This document shows, in pieces, positions 15,799 through 27,196 of a DNA stretch of 64,000 nt. Source of the DNA: Chryseobacterium sp. 52 (GTDB taxonomy: Bacteria > Bacteroidota > Bacteroidia > Flavobacteriales > Weeksellaceae); contig NZ_PEEX01000001.1 of assembly GCF_002754245.1 (NCBI RefSeq), positions 2,274,001-2,338,000 on the forward strand, given 5' to 3'. How positions within the stretch are numbered: position 1 is the stretch's first letter; the number at the start of each line of letters is the position of its first letter. The notes beneath the pieces were generated by a model. It saw only the letters and a program-made list of their open reading frames with translations, searched no databases and had not been told where the DNA came from. A program made the translations under genes and the position numbers.

Positions 15799-17493
15799 AT
15801 GCAATTATCAGAACAAGAAATCATTAGAAGAGAAAAGCTGAATAAGCTTACTGAAATGGGAATTAACGCATTCCCTGCGGAGGAGTATACGATTACAGAT
15901 ACTACAGAATCTATAAAACAGGATTTTTCTGAGAATAAACAGGTGAAGATCGCTGGTAGATTGATGTCCCGCAGAATTCAGGGGAAGGCTTCTTTTGCTG
16001 AGTTGCAGGACTCTAAAGGTAAGATCCAGGTCTATTTTAATAGAGATGAGATATGTCCGGGTGATGACAAAGAACTGTACAATGAAGTGTACAAACATCT
16101 TTTGGACATCGGAGATATTATCGGTATCGAAGGAACTTTATTCACTACTCAGGTAGGTGAAATGACGATTTTGGTAAAGAACTTTACACTTCTTACCAAG
16201 GCGCTTCGTCCGCTTCCTCAGGCTAAGACTGACGAAAATGGAGTAGTGCATGATGCCTTCAACGATCCTGAACTGAGATACAGACAGCGTTACGTAGATT
16301 TAACGGTTAATCCGCAGGTGAAAGAGATTTTCGTAAAAAGAACAAAATTGTTCAATGCGATGAGAACTTTCTTCAATGATGCCGGATATTTTGAGGTGGA
16401 AACCCCGATCCTGCAGTCGATTCCCGGAGGAGCGGCAGCAAAACCGTTTATGACGCACCACAATGCGTTAGATATACCTTTATATTTAAGAATTGCTAAC
16501 GAATTATATCTGAAAAGACTGATCGTTGGTGGTTTTGACGGTGTTTATGAGTTCTCTAAAAACTTCAGAAATGAAGGAATGGACAGAACCCACAACCCTG
16601 AATTTACAGCAATGGAAATCTATGTAGCCTATAAAGATTACAACTGGATGATGGATTTCACAGAAAAACTTCTGGAATTCTGTGCTGGTCAGGTGAATGG
16701 AAATTCAGAATCTACTTTTGGAGAGCATACGATTAATTGGAAGGCTCCTTATCCAAGAGTTTCCATGACAGAAGCAATCCAAAAATATACAGGTTTCGAT
16801 ATCACAGGAAAAACTGAAAAGGAATTGTTTGATTTTGCTAAATCTATCGGAATTGAGGTGAATGAAACCATGGGGAAAGGGAAATTAATTGATGAAATCT
16901 TCGGTGAAAAGTGTGAAGGAAACTTCATTCAGCCAACGTTCATTACGGATTATCCTATTGAAATGTCTCCATTAACGAAGAAACACAGAAGTAAAGAAGG
17001 CTTAACAGAGCGTTTTGAATTAATGGTTTGCGGAAAGGAGATTGCTAATGCATATTCTGAGTTAAATGACCCTATTGATCAGAGAGAGCGTTTCGAATCC
17101 CAAATGGCTTTATCAGAAAGAGGAGACGACGAAGCAATGTTCATCGACCAGGATTTCTTAAGAGCATTGGAATATGGTATGCCTCCAACTTCCGGATTAG
17201 GAATTGGTATGGACAGATTGATCATGTTCCTTACGAACAACCCATCTATTCAGGAAGTATTATTCTTCCCGCAAATGAGACCTGAAAAAGCAGTACCTCA
17301 GATTGAATTAGGAGAAGATGAACATGCTATTCTGGATATTTTAAAATCCGGTGAGCAGCTTCCATTAAGTGAAGTGAAAGAAAAGTCTAAACTTTCAGGA
17401 AAGAAATGGGACAAAGCTTCCAAGACTTTAACTAAGAATAATTTGGTGAAGGTTGAGAAGATTGATGAAGTTGTTTTAATGAAGTTAGCATAA
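15799..17493 (+). CDS. lysS: Lysyl-tRNA synthetase, class II, with C-terminal extension
   Basis: Charges tRNA-Lys. The N-terminal OB-fold anticodon domain (about 40-150) is followed by the class II catalytic domain: GYFEVETPILQ (motif 1), FRNEGMDRTHNPEFTAMEIY (motif 2) and GLGIGMDRLIM (motif 3). Length 564 exceeds the roughly 500 of E. coli LysS. The extra part is a C-terminal tail of about 55 residues (HAILDILKSGEQLPLSEVKE and onward), predicted helix-turn-helix-like, with many Lys. A bidirectional terminator follows. Confidence 0.97.
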   Translation: MQLSEQEIIRREKLNKLTEMGINAFPAEEYTITDTTESIKQDFSENKQVKIAGRLMSRRIQGKASFAELQDSKGKIQVYFNRDEICPGDDKELYNEVYKHLLDIGDIIGIEGTLFTTQVGEMTILVKNFTLLTKALRPLPQAKTDENGVVHDAFNDPELRYRQRYVDLTVNPQVKEIFVKRTKLFNAMRTFFNDAGYFEVETPILQSIPGGAAAKPFMTHHNALDIPLYLRIANELYLKRLIVGGFDGVYEFSKNFRNEGMDRTHNPEFTAMEIYVAYKDYNWMMDFTEKLLEFCAGQVNGNSESTFGEHTINWKAPYPRVSMTEAIQKYTGFDITGKTEKELFDFAKSIGIEVNETMGKGKLIDEIFGEKCEGNFIQPTFITDYPIEMSPLTKKHRSKEGLTERFELMVCGKEIANAYSELNDPIDQRERFESQMALSERGDDEAMFIDQDFLRALEYGMPPTSGLGIGMDRLIMFLTNNPSIQEVLFFPQMRPEKAVPQIELGEDEHAILDILKSGEQLPLSEVKEKSKLSGKKWDKASKTLTKNNLVKVEKIDEVVLMKLA

Positions 17494-17518
17494 CTTACAT
17501 TACTTTAAAATAAATAAA

Positions 17519-17550
17519 AACCGGTACAGAATCATTCTGTACCGGTTTCT
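17519..17550. terminator. Bidirectional terminator between lysS and the ClbS-like gene
   Basis: Stem AACCGGTACAGA (17519-17530) and TCTGTACCGGTT (17536-17547) with T-rich flanks on both strands. The right arm codes for the last residues (ETGTE) of the minus-strand gene ending at 17532, whose stop is in the loop. Confidence 0.88.
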
Positions 17551-18047
17551 TTTTTCCATTTCCGCAGCTGTGCTCTAAAATTTTTAAACGGAGCTGCGGT
17601 ATTGATGTGTATCCATTTCCAGACGGGCCACTTCGCTGGTGTTGTAGCCCATTTTCTCTGTTCAGGAATAAATAAAGTCTCGTGATCAAGGGTTTCAATC
17701 CATTCTGCAATTTCATCAACCTGGTTCTTTAGCATTTCTCTTTGCTGATGAAGGCTATAGATTGAATATTTATTATAAAAAGATTCGTACAACCTTCCCA
17801 GATTATTCCATTTATATCCCGGCGCAGGAGTCTGTACTTCTGTTCCTTTACTCTCATTCGATTCCCATTGCAGCAGAAGACTGGTCCAGCCTAGCTGATA
17901 TGAGATATTCTGTGATGGGCTTTTATCAATTCCGGGTTTTACAATATCTTTTTCGTCTTCCTTGATATGATCAAACTCCTGGTCATAAAGCAGGTAATTC
18001 TTTTTTATAGCTTGAATCAGTTCGCTTTTGTCTTTATAATGTATCAT
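17532..18047 (-). CDS. ClbS/DfsB family four-helix bundle protein
   Basis: Cytosolic protein of 171 residues. It matches the ClbS/DfsB (DUF1706) pattern: YKDKSELIQAI at the start, SYQLGWTSLLLQWE, GYKWNNLGRLYESFY in the middle, LFIPEQRKWA and a final HINTAAPFKNFRAQLRKWKK. ClbS itself protects against colibactin, but most members have no known substrate. It begins three bases after cydB and is presumably transcribed with cydAB. Its last codons lie in the arm of a terminator shared with lysS. Confidence 0.88.
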   Translation of the reverse strand: MIHYKDKSELIQAIKKNYLLYDQEFDHIKEDEKDIVKPGIDKSPSQNISYQLGWTSLLLQWESNESKGTEVQTPAPGYKWNNLGRLYESFYNKYSIYSLHQQREMLKNQVDEIAEWIETLDHETLFIPEQRKWATTPAKWPVWKWIHINTAAPFKNFRAQLRKWKKETGTE

Positions 18048-18050
18048 CTT

Positions 18051-19055
18051 CTACTTTCTTTGTTTACTGAAAGAAGCCATCAAATAAAACAAAAAGGGAA
18101 GAATAAAAAGAGAGCCAAGCATCAGAGCCCATCCCAAAGCTGCAATCGTTTTAGGAGGTGCCATATGGGTCAGCAATGAAAGATGCTGTCCGTTTCCTAA
18201 TAAAATAATATCAGGATTATGCTGATAGGTAGCCGCAATCAGGATCATTACCATCTGAAATCCTGCCAGTGCACGCACGGGAAGCAGTTTTCGCTGATTC
18301 AGGGCGCGAAGTATTAACCCCAAAGAAACAGTGGCAAAGAAAATAGCCATAATCCCTAACGGTTTTGAAAATACCCACATCACCAGGGGAATATCAGAAA
18401 TATAAGCCGTTAAAAAGACTAATATTCCTGTGATCACTACAAAAATCATTGTTTGTCTGGATTTTTTGATCATCAGGGTAAGATCTGCTTTGTCACGGGT
18501 TTCTCTTAATGAAAAGATAGAAGCAAGGTAAGCGCATAATGCTACCGTAAACAGGCCAACAGATACTCCGAACCAATTTAGCCAGCTGAAGATATATAAA
18601 TCTAAAAACCCTACGGCATCAGGGTTGATAGAATGGGAAACCGTTGCAGCGGCAATCAATCCTAAGAAAAAAGGTGTCAATAGACTTGCGTAATAGAAGA
18701 CTTGTGTATATAACACCTGCATATTGTCCTTTACGGCATCATAATGTCTGAATGTAAAAGCGGTTCCCCTTGCAATAATTCCCACCAGCATCAGAACCAG
18801 AGGAATATGAAGGTAAGTTGACATTGTGGTGTAAATCTCCGGAAATCCTACAAAAAGAATAACAATCGCAATGATCAGCCACATATGATTGGCTTCCCAT
18901 ACAGGTGCAATAGATTCATACATGATCTCCTGTGTTTTGTGTCTGGCTTTTTTGTGTGTAAAAAGCTCTACAATTCCGGCCCCGAAATCAGCGCCACCCA
19001 AAATGATATAGAGGCAGATAGAAAGCCATAGAAAACCTATAACAACGTAGATCAT
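18051..19055 (-). CDS. cydB: Cytochrome bd quinol oxidase subunit II
   Basis: Integral membrane protein of 334 residues with eight to nine predicted helices. Starts with WLSICLYIILGGADFGAG, the CydB signature; also VWEANHMWLII and AAATVSHSINPDAVG. It supports the heme-bearing subunit CydA in the oxygen-scavenging quinol oxidase of the inner membrane. Its start overlaps the end of cydA by four bases. I see no cydX-type small gene after it; the next gene is the ClbS-like one. Confidence 0.96.
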   Translation of the reverse strand: MIYVVIGFLWLSICLYIILGGADFGAGIVELFTHKKARHKTQEIMYESIAPVWEANHMWLIIAIVILFVGFPEIYTTMSTYLHIPLVLMLVGIIARGTAFTFRHYDAVKDNMQVLYTQVFYYASLLTPFFLGLIAAATVSHSINPDAVGFLDLYIFSWLNWFGVSVGLFTVALCAYLASIFSLRETRDKADLTLMIKKSRQTMIFVVITGILVFLTAYISDIPLVMWVFSKPLGIMAIFFATVSLGLILRALNQRKLLPVRALAGFQMVMILIAATYQHNPDIILLGNGQHLSLLTHMAPPKTIAALGWALMLGSLFILPFLFYLMASFSKQRK

Positions 19056-20395
19056 GATTTTTTATTTTTATCGTTAAACTGAGCGTCTGTAGGGTCATAC
19101 AGTTTCGGTACCATCTGGATCTGTCTTTTCAGAAGGAAGATGATGATCAGGGATAATGACACGAAAATAGCCGTAAAGAAGTAAAAAGAATACTGGATTC
19201 CCGGCATTGGTGTTACCGCATCTATCGTTTTCATAATTCCGTAGATGATCCAAGGCTGTCTTCCCACCTCAGTAACTGTCCATCCTGCTTCCAGAGCAAT
19301 ATACCCGAAAGGTGTGGCAATCAGAAAGGTTTTTAAAAGCCAGTTTTTGTTCAGCCATTCCTTTTTGAAAAAGAAGGAATACAGATAAATACTTCCGATA
19401 CAGATCATCACAACACCGAAGAAGATCATGATCTGAAAAGCATAATGAACAACGGCTACCGGAGGCCATTCATCTCTTGGGAAATCATTCAATCCTTTTA
19501 CTTCGTGGTTGAAATCATTACTCACGAGAAAGCTTAAAACTTTTGGGATTTTAATGGCATATTTTACTTCTCCTTTTTCCTGATCAGGAATTCCGCCAAT
19601 AATAAAAGGGGCTCCTTTTTCAGTTTCAAAATGAGCTTCCATTGCGGCAAGTTTAATAGGCTGTCTCTCTGCAACAGATTTTGCGGCAACATCACCAGTT
19701 AATGGTGCACCGAATGCGCCGATTAAAGCAAATCCTGCTGCAATTCTGAATGCTTTTGTATGAAATTCCACATTCTTTTTCTTCATAATTAAAAAGGCAT
19801 GAACCCCCGCAACGGCAAATCCTGTCGCACAGAATGCGGCAACCGTCATATGAAGAGCTTGTGGAAACCAGGCATCATTAAGCATCGCTTTGATAGGGTC
19901 TATATTGACATACTGCCCGTTGATATAATCAAAACCTGTAGGGGAATTCATCCAGGCATTGGCCGCAACCACAAGAATACCCGAAGCCAGACCACTTAAT
20001 CCTACCAGAAATCCACAGAACCAATGGAACCACTTATTGAATTTTTCCCAACCGTATAAAAAGAACCCAATGGCAATAGCTTCAATAAAAAATGCAGTTC
20101 CTTCAAGAGAAAACGGCATTCCGAAGATAGGTCCGGCGTGTTTCATAAATCCCGGCCATAAAAGTCCAAGTTCAAAAGAAAGCATGGTTCCAGAAACGGC
20201 ACCGGTAGCAAACAGAATGGCAACTCCTTTGCTCCAGGCTTTTGTAAGCCCTTTGTATACTTCGTTATTGGTTTTAAGGTATTTCCAGTGTGCGAAGGCC
20301 ATCAGGAAGGGCATTACCATTCCCACACAGGCGAAAATGATATGAAAGCCCAGCGATAAAGCCATCTGTGCGCGGGCTGCAATAAAATCATCCAT
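19052..20395 (-). CDS. cydA: Cytochrome bd quinol oxidase subunit I
   Basis: Heme-binding subunit of the bd oxidase, 447 residues. RAQMALSLGFHIIFACVGM contains the His ligand for the high-spin heme; EGTAFFIEAIAIGFFLYGW, SGLASGILVVAANAWMNSP and EVGRQPWIIYG are family motifs. The length points to the short Q-loop type rather than the long E. coli type. The 230 bases in front, up to gyrB, serve both divergent genes; I found no clear TAnnTTTG for cydA there. Confidence 0.96.
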   Translation of the reverse strand: MDDFIAARAQMALSLGFHIIFACVGMVMPFLMAFAHWKYLKTNNEVYKGLTKAWSKGVAILFATGAVSGTMLSFELGLLWPGFMKHAGPIFGMPFSLEGTAFFIEAIAIGFFLYGWEKFNKWFHWFCGFLVGLSGLASGILVVAANAWMNSPTGFDYINGQYVNIDPIKAMLNDAWFPQALHMTVAAFCATGFAVAGVHAFLIMKKKNVEFHTKAFRIAAGFALIGAFGAPLTGDVAAKSVAERQPIKLAAMEAHFETEKGAPFIIGGIPDQEKGEVKYAIKIPKVLSFLVSNDFNHEVKGLNDFPRDEWPPVAVVHYAFQIMIFFGVVMICIGSIYLYSFFFKKEWLNKNWLLKTFLIATPFGYIALEAGWTVTEVGRQPWIIYGIMKTIDAVTPMPGIQYSFYFFTAIFVSLSLIIIFLLKRQIQMVPKLYDPTDAQFNDKNKKS

Positions 20396-20620
20396 ATTAT
20401 CAACTTTTGAGTAAATAAATTTAAGGATAAAATACGGATGTATAATATGATTTAATACAGTTGATGTTTAGGAAATAGATAATAACTTTAACCTTTTTTA
20501 GATAAAAAAATGGTCTCCTTTTCTTCTAAAAACTCTGTTGTTTTTTGACATATTTTAACTTTCATAAGTCGAAAAAAATCACGATATTTGTAGGTCTTTG
20601 CATTAGGCAAAATTTATTAA

Positions 20621-22561
<1,941 letters not shown>

Positions 22562-22581
22562 TTGTTATTAAAAATATATTA

Positions 22582-22612
22582 AAAAAAGCTTCTATTTATT
22601 AGAAGCTTTTTT
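22582..22612 (+). terminator. gyrB terminator
   Basis: AAAAGCTTCT (22584-22593) pairs with AGAAGCTTTT (22601-22610) and is followed by more T. The next promoter element begins at 22613. Confidence 0.9.
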
Positions 22613-22620
22613 TATATTTG
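22613..22620 (+). promoter_or_regulatory. Promoter -7 element of the DUF5684 gene
   Basis: TATATTTG, 25 bases before the ATG at 22646 and directly attached to the gyrB terminator. Confidence 0.65.
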
Positions 22621-22645
22621 GTGTAAACCAATAAATCATAATAAT

Positions 22646-23071
22646 ATGTTAACTCTTTTACAAACAGACCCTTATGAAGGGGTCGATGCAATGTCTGGTG
22701 CGGCAGCTGCAGGACTGGGAATGGGCACCATGATCTTCGGATTGCTGATTTATATATTTTATGGATACTGTATGTATAAAATATTTCAGAAAGCAGGAAG
22801 AGAAGATGCCTGGGCAGCTTTTATTCCGGTATACAATATCATCGTCCTGCTGGATATTGTTAAAAAACCAATATGGTGGTTCATCTTATTTTTGATTCCT
22901 TTTGTGAATATATACGCTTCATGGGTCATAAATGACAGATTGGCAAAGGCCTTTGGAAAAGAAACTCCGGTATATACTCTTCTTTTGTTTTTCTTCGGGT
23001 TTATTTTCGTTCCGGTCCTAGCTTTCAGTAGTGATAAATATGACAGCAACAGAATTCCAAATGATCAATAA
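22646..23071 (+). CDS. DUF5684 family membrane protein
   Basis: Protein of 141 residues with three to four membrane segments. The family pattern is clear: a Gly/Ala-rich first segment, then KIFQKAGREDAWAAFIPVYN, KPIWWFILFLIPFVNIY and LAKAFGKETPVYTLLLFF. Function of the family is unknown; members often lie near signal peptidase-like proteins. Here it stands alone between two terminators. Confidence 0.85.
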   Translation: MLTLLQTDPYEGVDAMSGAAAAGLGMGTMIFGLLIYIFYGYCMYKIFQKAGREDAWAAFIPVYNIIVLLDIVKKPIWWFILFLIPFVNIYASWVINDRLAKAFGKETPVYTLLLFFFGFIFVPVLAFSSDKYDSNRIPNDQ

Positions 23072-23086
23072 TTAATAAAAGATAAT

Positions 23087-23117
23087 GAAAGACTTCAGAA
23101 ATGGAGTCTTTTTTTTT
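23087..23117 (+). terminator. Terminator of the DUF5684 gene
   Basis: AAAGACT (23088-23094) pairs with AGTCTTT, followed by a T-run to 23117. Confidence 0.85.
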
Positions 23118-23231
23118 GTATATAATTCCTTATTCCGGAAATTTAATATATTGTTTTCAGAAAATTAATTTAGGTTAAAAAATATCAAAAAACCCTTTTG
23201 TAGAGGGATAATTGATAAAAATCATAAGATA

Positions 23232-23257
23232 AAAAAGCCTTGATAATGAAGGCTTTT
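23232..23257. terminator. Second stem-loop in the same gap, terminator-like
   Basis: AAAAGCCTT and AAGGCTTTT around a short loop. It comes 115 bases after the previous terminator with no gene between. It could end a small RNA or be left from a lost gene. Confidence 0.5.
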
Positions 23258-23312
23258 CCTGAATGTTATTATTTATATCAAAATAAAAAATTAACAGTTA
23301 TTAAGATTTTAT

Positions 23313-23320
23313 TATTTTTG
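23313..23320 (+). promoter_or_regulatory. Promoter -7 element of the DUF3857 cluster
   Basis: TATTTTTG, 17 bases before the ATG at 23337. No good promoter is seen before the other three members, so the cluster may be one transcript. Confidence 0.6.
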
Positions 23321-23336
23321 CTCAATTTTAACAACC

Positions 23337-25235
23337 ATGATGAAAATTTTAATTATAGGAGCTCTGTCTACCGCTTCTATATATTTCGCACAAACTTATC
23401 CGGTTTCTGCTATCCCTGAAAACTTAAAGAAAAATGCAAGTGCTGTTATCCGGAAAGAAACTTCAGCTATACAGATTAATAAGATCGATGATATAGTTTA
23501 TAAAAAATCATCTGTAATTACGATTCTTAATAAAGACGCGGTTGGTTATTCTATTCCCAGAATAGCATATGGAAAAGGAAATAATGTATCTGCTGTAAAA
23601 GTGGTTATCTATGATGAAAAAGGAACAAAAGTAAAATCATATTCTAAAAGTGATTTTACAGATATTGCTGCCAATCCGCGAGGAACATTTTATTCTGATA
23701 ACAGGATGCTGGTACTTCCATATGATTATTCAAATTTTCCATATACAGTGGAATTCAGCTATGAAATAGATGATGAAAATACAGTATTCATTCCTGACTA
23801 TATTCCATTTTATGAAAATAACGTTTCTTTAGAAGAAAGCAGCTTCAGTATTATTAATAAATCTGGGATCAATCTTCGTACAAAAGTCTACGAATCTCGG
23901 TTCGGATATGCTGTAGTGAATGCAAAAGCTGAGAATGGCAGTTTTTTTTACTCATTCAAGAATATAGCAGCCATCGATACTAAAGACCTTGCTCCAAGTC
24001 CGGAGAAAATATTGCCTAAAGTAAGTTTTTCAATGGATCAGTTCAATCTGGTTGGTAAAAAAGGGAATATTACTTCCTGGCAGGATTTCGGAAAATGGTA
24101 TTATGATAATCTTCTGAACCCTGTTTCAGTTTCCACACCTCAGATTAAAGCTGAAATTGCAGCATTAAATTTATCAGGAACTACAGAAGAAAAGGTTAGA
24201 AAGATCTATCAGTATATGCAGAGTAAAACCAGATATATTTTTGTAGCACTTGGAATTGGAGGATGGCAGCCTATGCTTCCTGATGAAGTACAGAAAAAAG
24301 GATATGGAGACTGTAAAGGGTTGAGTAATTATATGAGGACCCTTTTAACCGAAGCGGGTATTCAATCCTATTATGCGATCATTAACTCAAATCCTTCACC
24401 TATAAGTTTCGATAAGGATTTTCCTAAAATGGCAGGAAATCATGTTATTCTTGTAATCCCTACTGAAAAGGGTAATATATGGCTTGAAAACACCTCTCAG
24501 GAAATTGCATTTAATCATTTAAGTTTCAGTACTACAGACAGAAATGTATTGGCTGTAAAATCCGATGGTATAGAGATAATGCAGACTCCCACCTATTCTG
24601 CTGAAGAAAATGCAGGGACTCAGTATATGGATGTCCAGCTAAATACAGATAAGACGGTTTCAGGAACGGCTAAGATTTCTTATAAAGGCAGCCAGTATGA
24701 TTTTAACCTTATTTATCTTATGTTGTCGGAAAAAGATAAAATCAATTATATGAAAGCAAAGCTTTCTACTCTTGATATTGAAAGCTTGGATATTAAAAGT
24801 ATTACGAACAATAAGGAAAAAGCAATTATTGATCTCGATATCAGTTTTAAAGCTTCCAATTACTCGAAGACACTTGGTGATGGTTTTATTTTCCGCGCAG
24901 TGCCTGTCTATAATGAAAGCTTTTATTCAGAGGATGAAAACAGGGTATTGCCTTTTGAAAGTAAACTTTCATATCACGATGAATACCACATTGCCTATCA
25001 GGTTCCAGCGAACTATTTCATAGAGGAAATCCCAAAAGACCTGAACCTTGTTTCTGAATTTGGAACCTATAACATTTCTTTCATAAAAGAGAATGACAAA
25101 CTTATTGTAAAGCGCAGTATAAAAATCAATAAGGGATTGTATTCTAAAGAAAAATATAATGAGTATGTGGGGTTTAGAAAAAAGATTCTTAATTCTGATA
25201 ATTCAAAAATTCTAATATCTAAAAAATCTTCATAA
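23337..25235 (+). CDS. DUF3857/transglutaminase-like secreted protein A1
   Basis: Exported protein of 632 residues (signal peptide 1-19, ending YFAQ). Residues about 45-220 are a DUF3857-type beta domain. Residues about 285-390 are a transglutaminase-like core with Cys326 in GYGDCKGLSNYM and His369 in AGNHVILV; the third position reads WLENT instead of the usual W-x-D-x-T. The rest is a beta-rich DUF2569/DUF3858-like tail ending in basic residues. Role unknown: transglutaminase-like folds in bacteria mostly act as peptidases or in cell-envelope processing. First of four tandem paralogues; 27197-29089 is its near twin. Confidence 0.85.
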   Translation: MMKILIIGALSTASIYFAQTYPVSAIPENLKKNASAVIRKETSAIQINKIDDIVYKKSSVITILNKDAVGYSIPRIAYGKGNNVSAVKVVIYDEKGTKVKSYSKSDFTDIAANPRGTFYSDNRMLVLPYDYSNFPYTVEFSYEIDDENTVFIPDYIPFYENNVSLEESSFSIINKSGINLRTKVYESRFGYAVVNAKAENGSFFYSFKNIAAIDTKDLAPSPEKILPKVSFSMDQFNLVGKKGNITSWQDFGKWYYDNLLNPVSVSTPQIKAEIAALNLSGTTEEKVRKIYQYMQSKTRYIFVALGIGGWQPMLPDEVQKKGYGDCKGLSNYMRTLLTEAGIQSYYAIINSNPSPISFDKDFPKMAGNHVILVIPTEKGNIWLENTSQEIAFNHLSFSTTDRNVLAVKSDGIEIMQTPTYSAEENAGTQYMDVQLNTDKTVSGTAKISYKGSQYDFNLIYLMLSEKDKINYMKAKLSTLDIESLDIKSITNNKEKAIIDLDISFKASNYSKTLGDGFIFRAVPVYNESFYSEDENRVLPFESKLSYHDEYHIAYQVPANYFIEEIPKDLNLVSEFGTYNISFIKENDKLIVKRSIKINKGLYSKEKYNEYVGFRKKILNSDNSKILISKKSS

Positions 25236-25239
25236 ACAA

Positions 25240-27180
25240 ATGATGAAAAATTTTATAACAAAAAACCGTAAAATTAGTGTTGCGATATGCTGTTTAGCCT
25301 TTAATCTGTCTTTTGCGCAGCACAAATTTCTTGTTCAGCCTGCTTTTGATGAAGCCGATTTAAGGAAAGAAAATTCTCTGATAGAAAAAAGTGCACCTGC
25401 AGAAATCCTTTACAGAACTGTAAAATTTAATGTTTTGAGAGATTATTCCATAGAAAAAGAATATTACTCAAAAATTAAAATATTCAATAAAGAAAAGGCC
25501 GAAGAATGGCTGAATATAGAAATTCCTTTACAAACAGGGGAGTTTCTCGATAACTATAATGTTAAAGTCTATAATATTTCGAACGGAAAGGTTGAAAAAA
25601 TTTCAATTGATAAAAAAGACCAGCTGAAAGAGAACTTTGTCAAAGGACTAAAGTTCTATAAACTGGCTATACCTAATATTTTAGATGGATCTATTATTGA
25701 ATACAGCTATAAAATTACCACCAAAAATGTATTTAGTCTTACCCATTATCTGGAACAGACTATTCCGGTAGTTTATCAGGAATACAATCTTGAATATCCC
25801 GACTCTTTGGCTTATTTTTTTGATAATACAGGTCATTTCATTGCACCAAAACATCAAGCTAATATTACAGAGAGCCGTATGGGCGCATCATATAATATTT
25901 ACAGATTTGGATATGAAAATATGAAGCCTATACAGAAAGAGCTTTTTGTAAAAGACCAGAATAGATATAGAGGCAAAATAAAGCCGGAGTTAAAAAAATT
26001 CATCACAAGATATTTTTCATATGAAGAAATCTCTGACTGGAATGCCGCCGCAGAAAAGCTTTCTGAAATTGATAATTTTGGAGGCTACTTGAAGTCTAAT
26101 GTTAAAGATATTGTACCGGAAAACATCAAAACATATTATGAACCTCTGGAGAGGGCGAATAAAATTTTCAACTTTGTAAAAGATAATTATAAATGGAATA
26201 GGAAGGAAGGGATATTTGCTGAAAAGACTGTAAACCAACTTGTAAAAACAAAATCTGGAAGTGCTGCTGATATTAACCTGCTTCTGATTATGCTTTTAAG
26301 AAATGCAGGAATCGAAGCAAATCCTTTATTAATTTCTACAGTGGATAATGGGATTTTAAATATAACAGCACCAAACATTGGTAATTTAAATTTTGTGCTG
26401 GCATATGTTAAAATAAATGACAAAATTTATCTGTATGATGCTACATCCTTTAATTCTAAAGCAGATCTCCTGCCTGAGAGGGACTGGAACGATTTCGGAA
26501 TCCTGCTTGAAAAAGGTAAAGGAATTTCATTATCACTTAAAAATACTAAAACAAGCAAAAAAGAACTGACTGTAAAGGCTAGCCTGGATATAGAGAGTTC
26601 TACAGTTAAAGGGATATTTTCACAGAAAGATAATGGGATGTACGGGATAGAATCTTATGATGAGTTTGATATTAATAAAGATAAATATAACGAATCTTTT
26701 AAGTCAAAATTTGGAGTAGATATGAAAGAGGTAGAATCCAAAGTACTTCAGAATGGAGATTTTGAAACTCAGATGAAATTCTCAGGTAATAGTTTAATCG
26801 ATGTTGTGGGAAGTAAAATTGTGATGAACCCTCTTTTATTTCTTACTAAAGAAAACGAATTATTTGATCAGATAGAAGAAAGAAAATATAGTATTGATTT
26901 TATTTCTGCATTTGACAAAGAAAAAAGAGTAGAGATTGAAATTCCCGAAGGCTATAAGGTGCTGAGCCTCCCTAAGGATAGAAAGATAAGAAGTAATGAT
27001 AAAGAAATTTCGTACTCATATAAAGCAGAAACTGTAGGTAATAAACTTATCATTACATCCAAAGTAACCACTGCCAGCCAAAACTATCCTAAAGAATACT
27101 ATCCTGTCTTTAAACAGATATGGAAAGTAATGTCGGATTCTGAAAATCAGGTGATTAGTTTAGATAAAATAGGAGTGTAG
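25240..27180 (+). CDS. DUF3857/transglutaminase-like secreted protein B1, catalytic residues lost
   Basis: Exported protein of 646 residues with the same domain order as its neighbour but a different sequence. Signal peptide 1-27. In the transglutaminase-like core the motif reads SGSAADINLLLIMLL, with Ala342 where the active Cys should be, and Asn384 (LNFVLAYV) where the His should be; Asp400 in YLYDATS remains. It is therefore probably not an enzyme but a partner or binding protein. It starts four bases after A1, so the two are made together. Confidence 0.83.
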   Translation: MMKNFITKNRKISVAICCLAFNLSFAQHKFLVQPAFDEADLRKENSLIEKSAPAEILYRTVKFNVLRDYSIEKEYYSKIKIFNKEKAEEWLNIEIPLQTGEFLDNYNVKVYNISNGKVEKISIDKKDQLKENFVKGLKFYKLAIPNILDGSIIEYSYKITTKNVFSLTHYLEQTIPVVYQEYNLEYPDSLAYFFDNTGHFIAPKHQANITESRMGASYNIYRFGYENMKPIQKELFVKDQNRYRGKIKPELKKFITRYFSYEEISDWNAAAEKLSEIDNFGGYLKSNVKDIVPENIKTYYEPLERANKIFNFVKDNYKWNRKEGIFAEKTVNQLVKTKSGSAADINLLLIMLLRNAGIEANPLLISTVDNGILNITAPNIGNLNFVLAYVKINDKIYLYDATSFNSKADLLPERDWNDFGILLEKGKGISLSLKNTKTSKKELTVKASLDIESSTVKGIFSQKDNGMYGIESYDEFDINKDKYNESFKSKFGVDMKEVESKVLQNGDFETQMKFSGNSLIDVVGSKIVMNPLLFLTKENELFDQIEERKYSIDFISAFDKEKRVEIEIPEGYKVLSLPKDRKIRSNDKEISYSYKAETVGNKLIITSKVTTASQNYPKEYYPVFKQIWKVMSDSENQVISLDKIGV

Positions 27181-27196
27181 TAATTATAAAAGAGAA

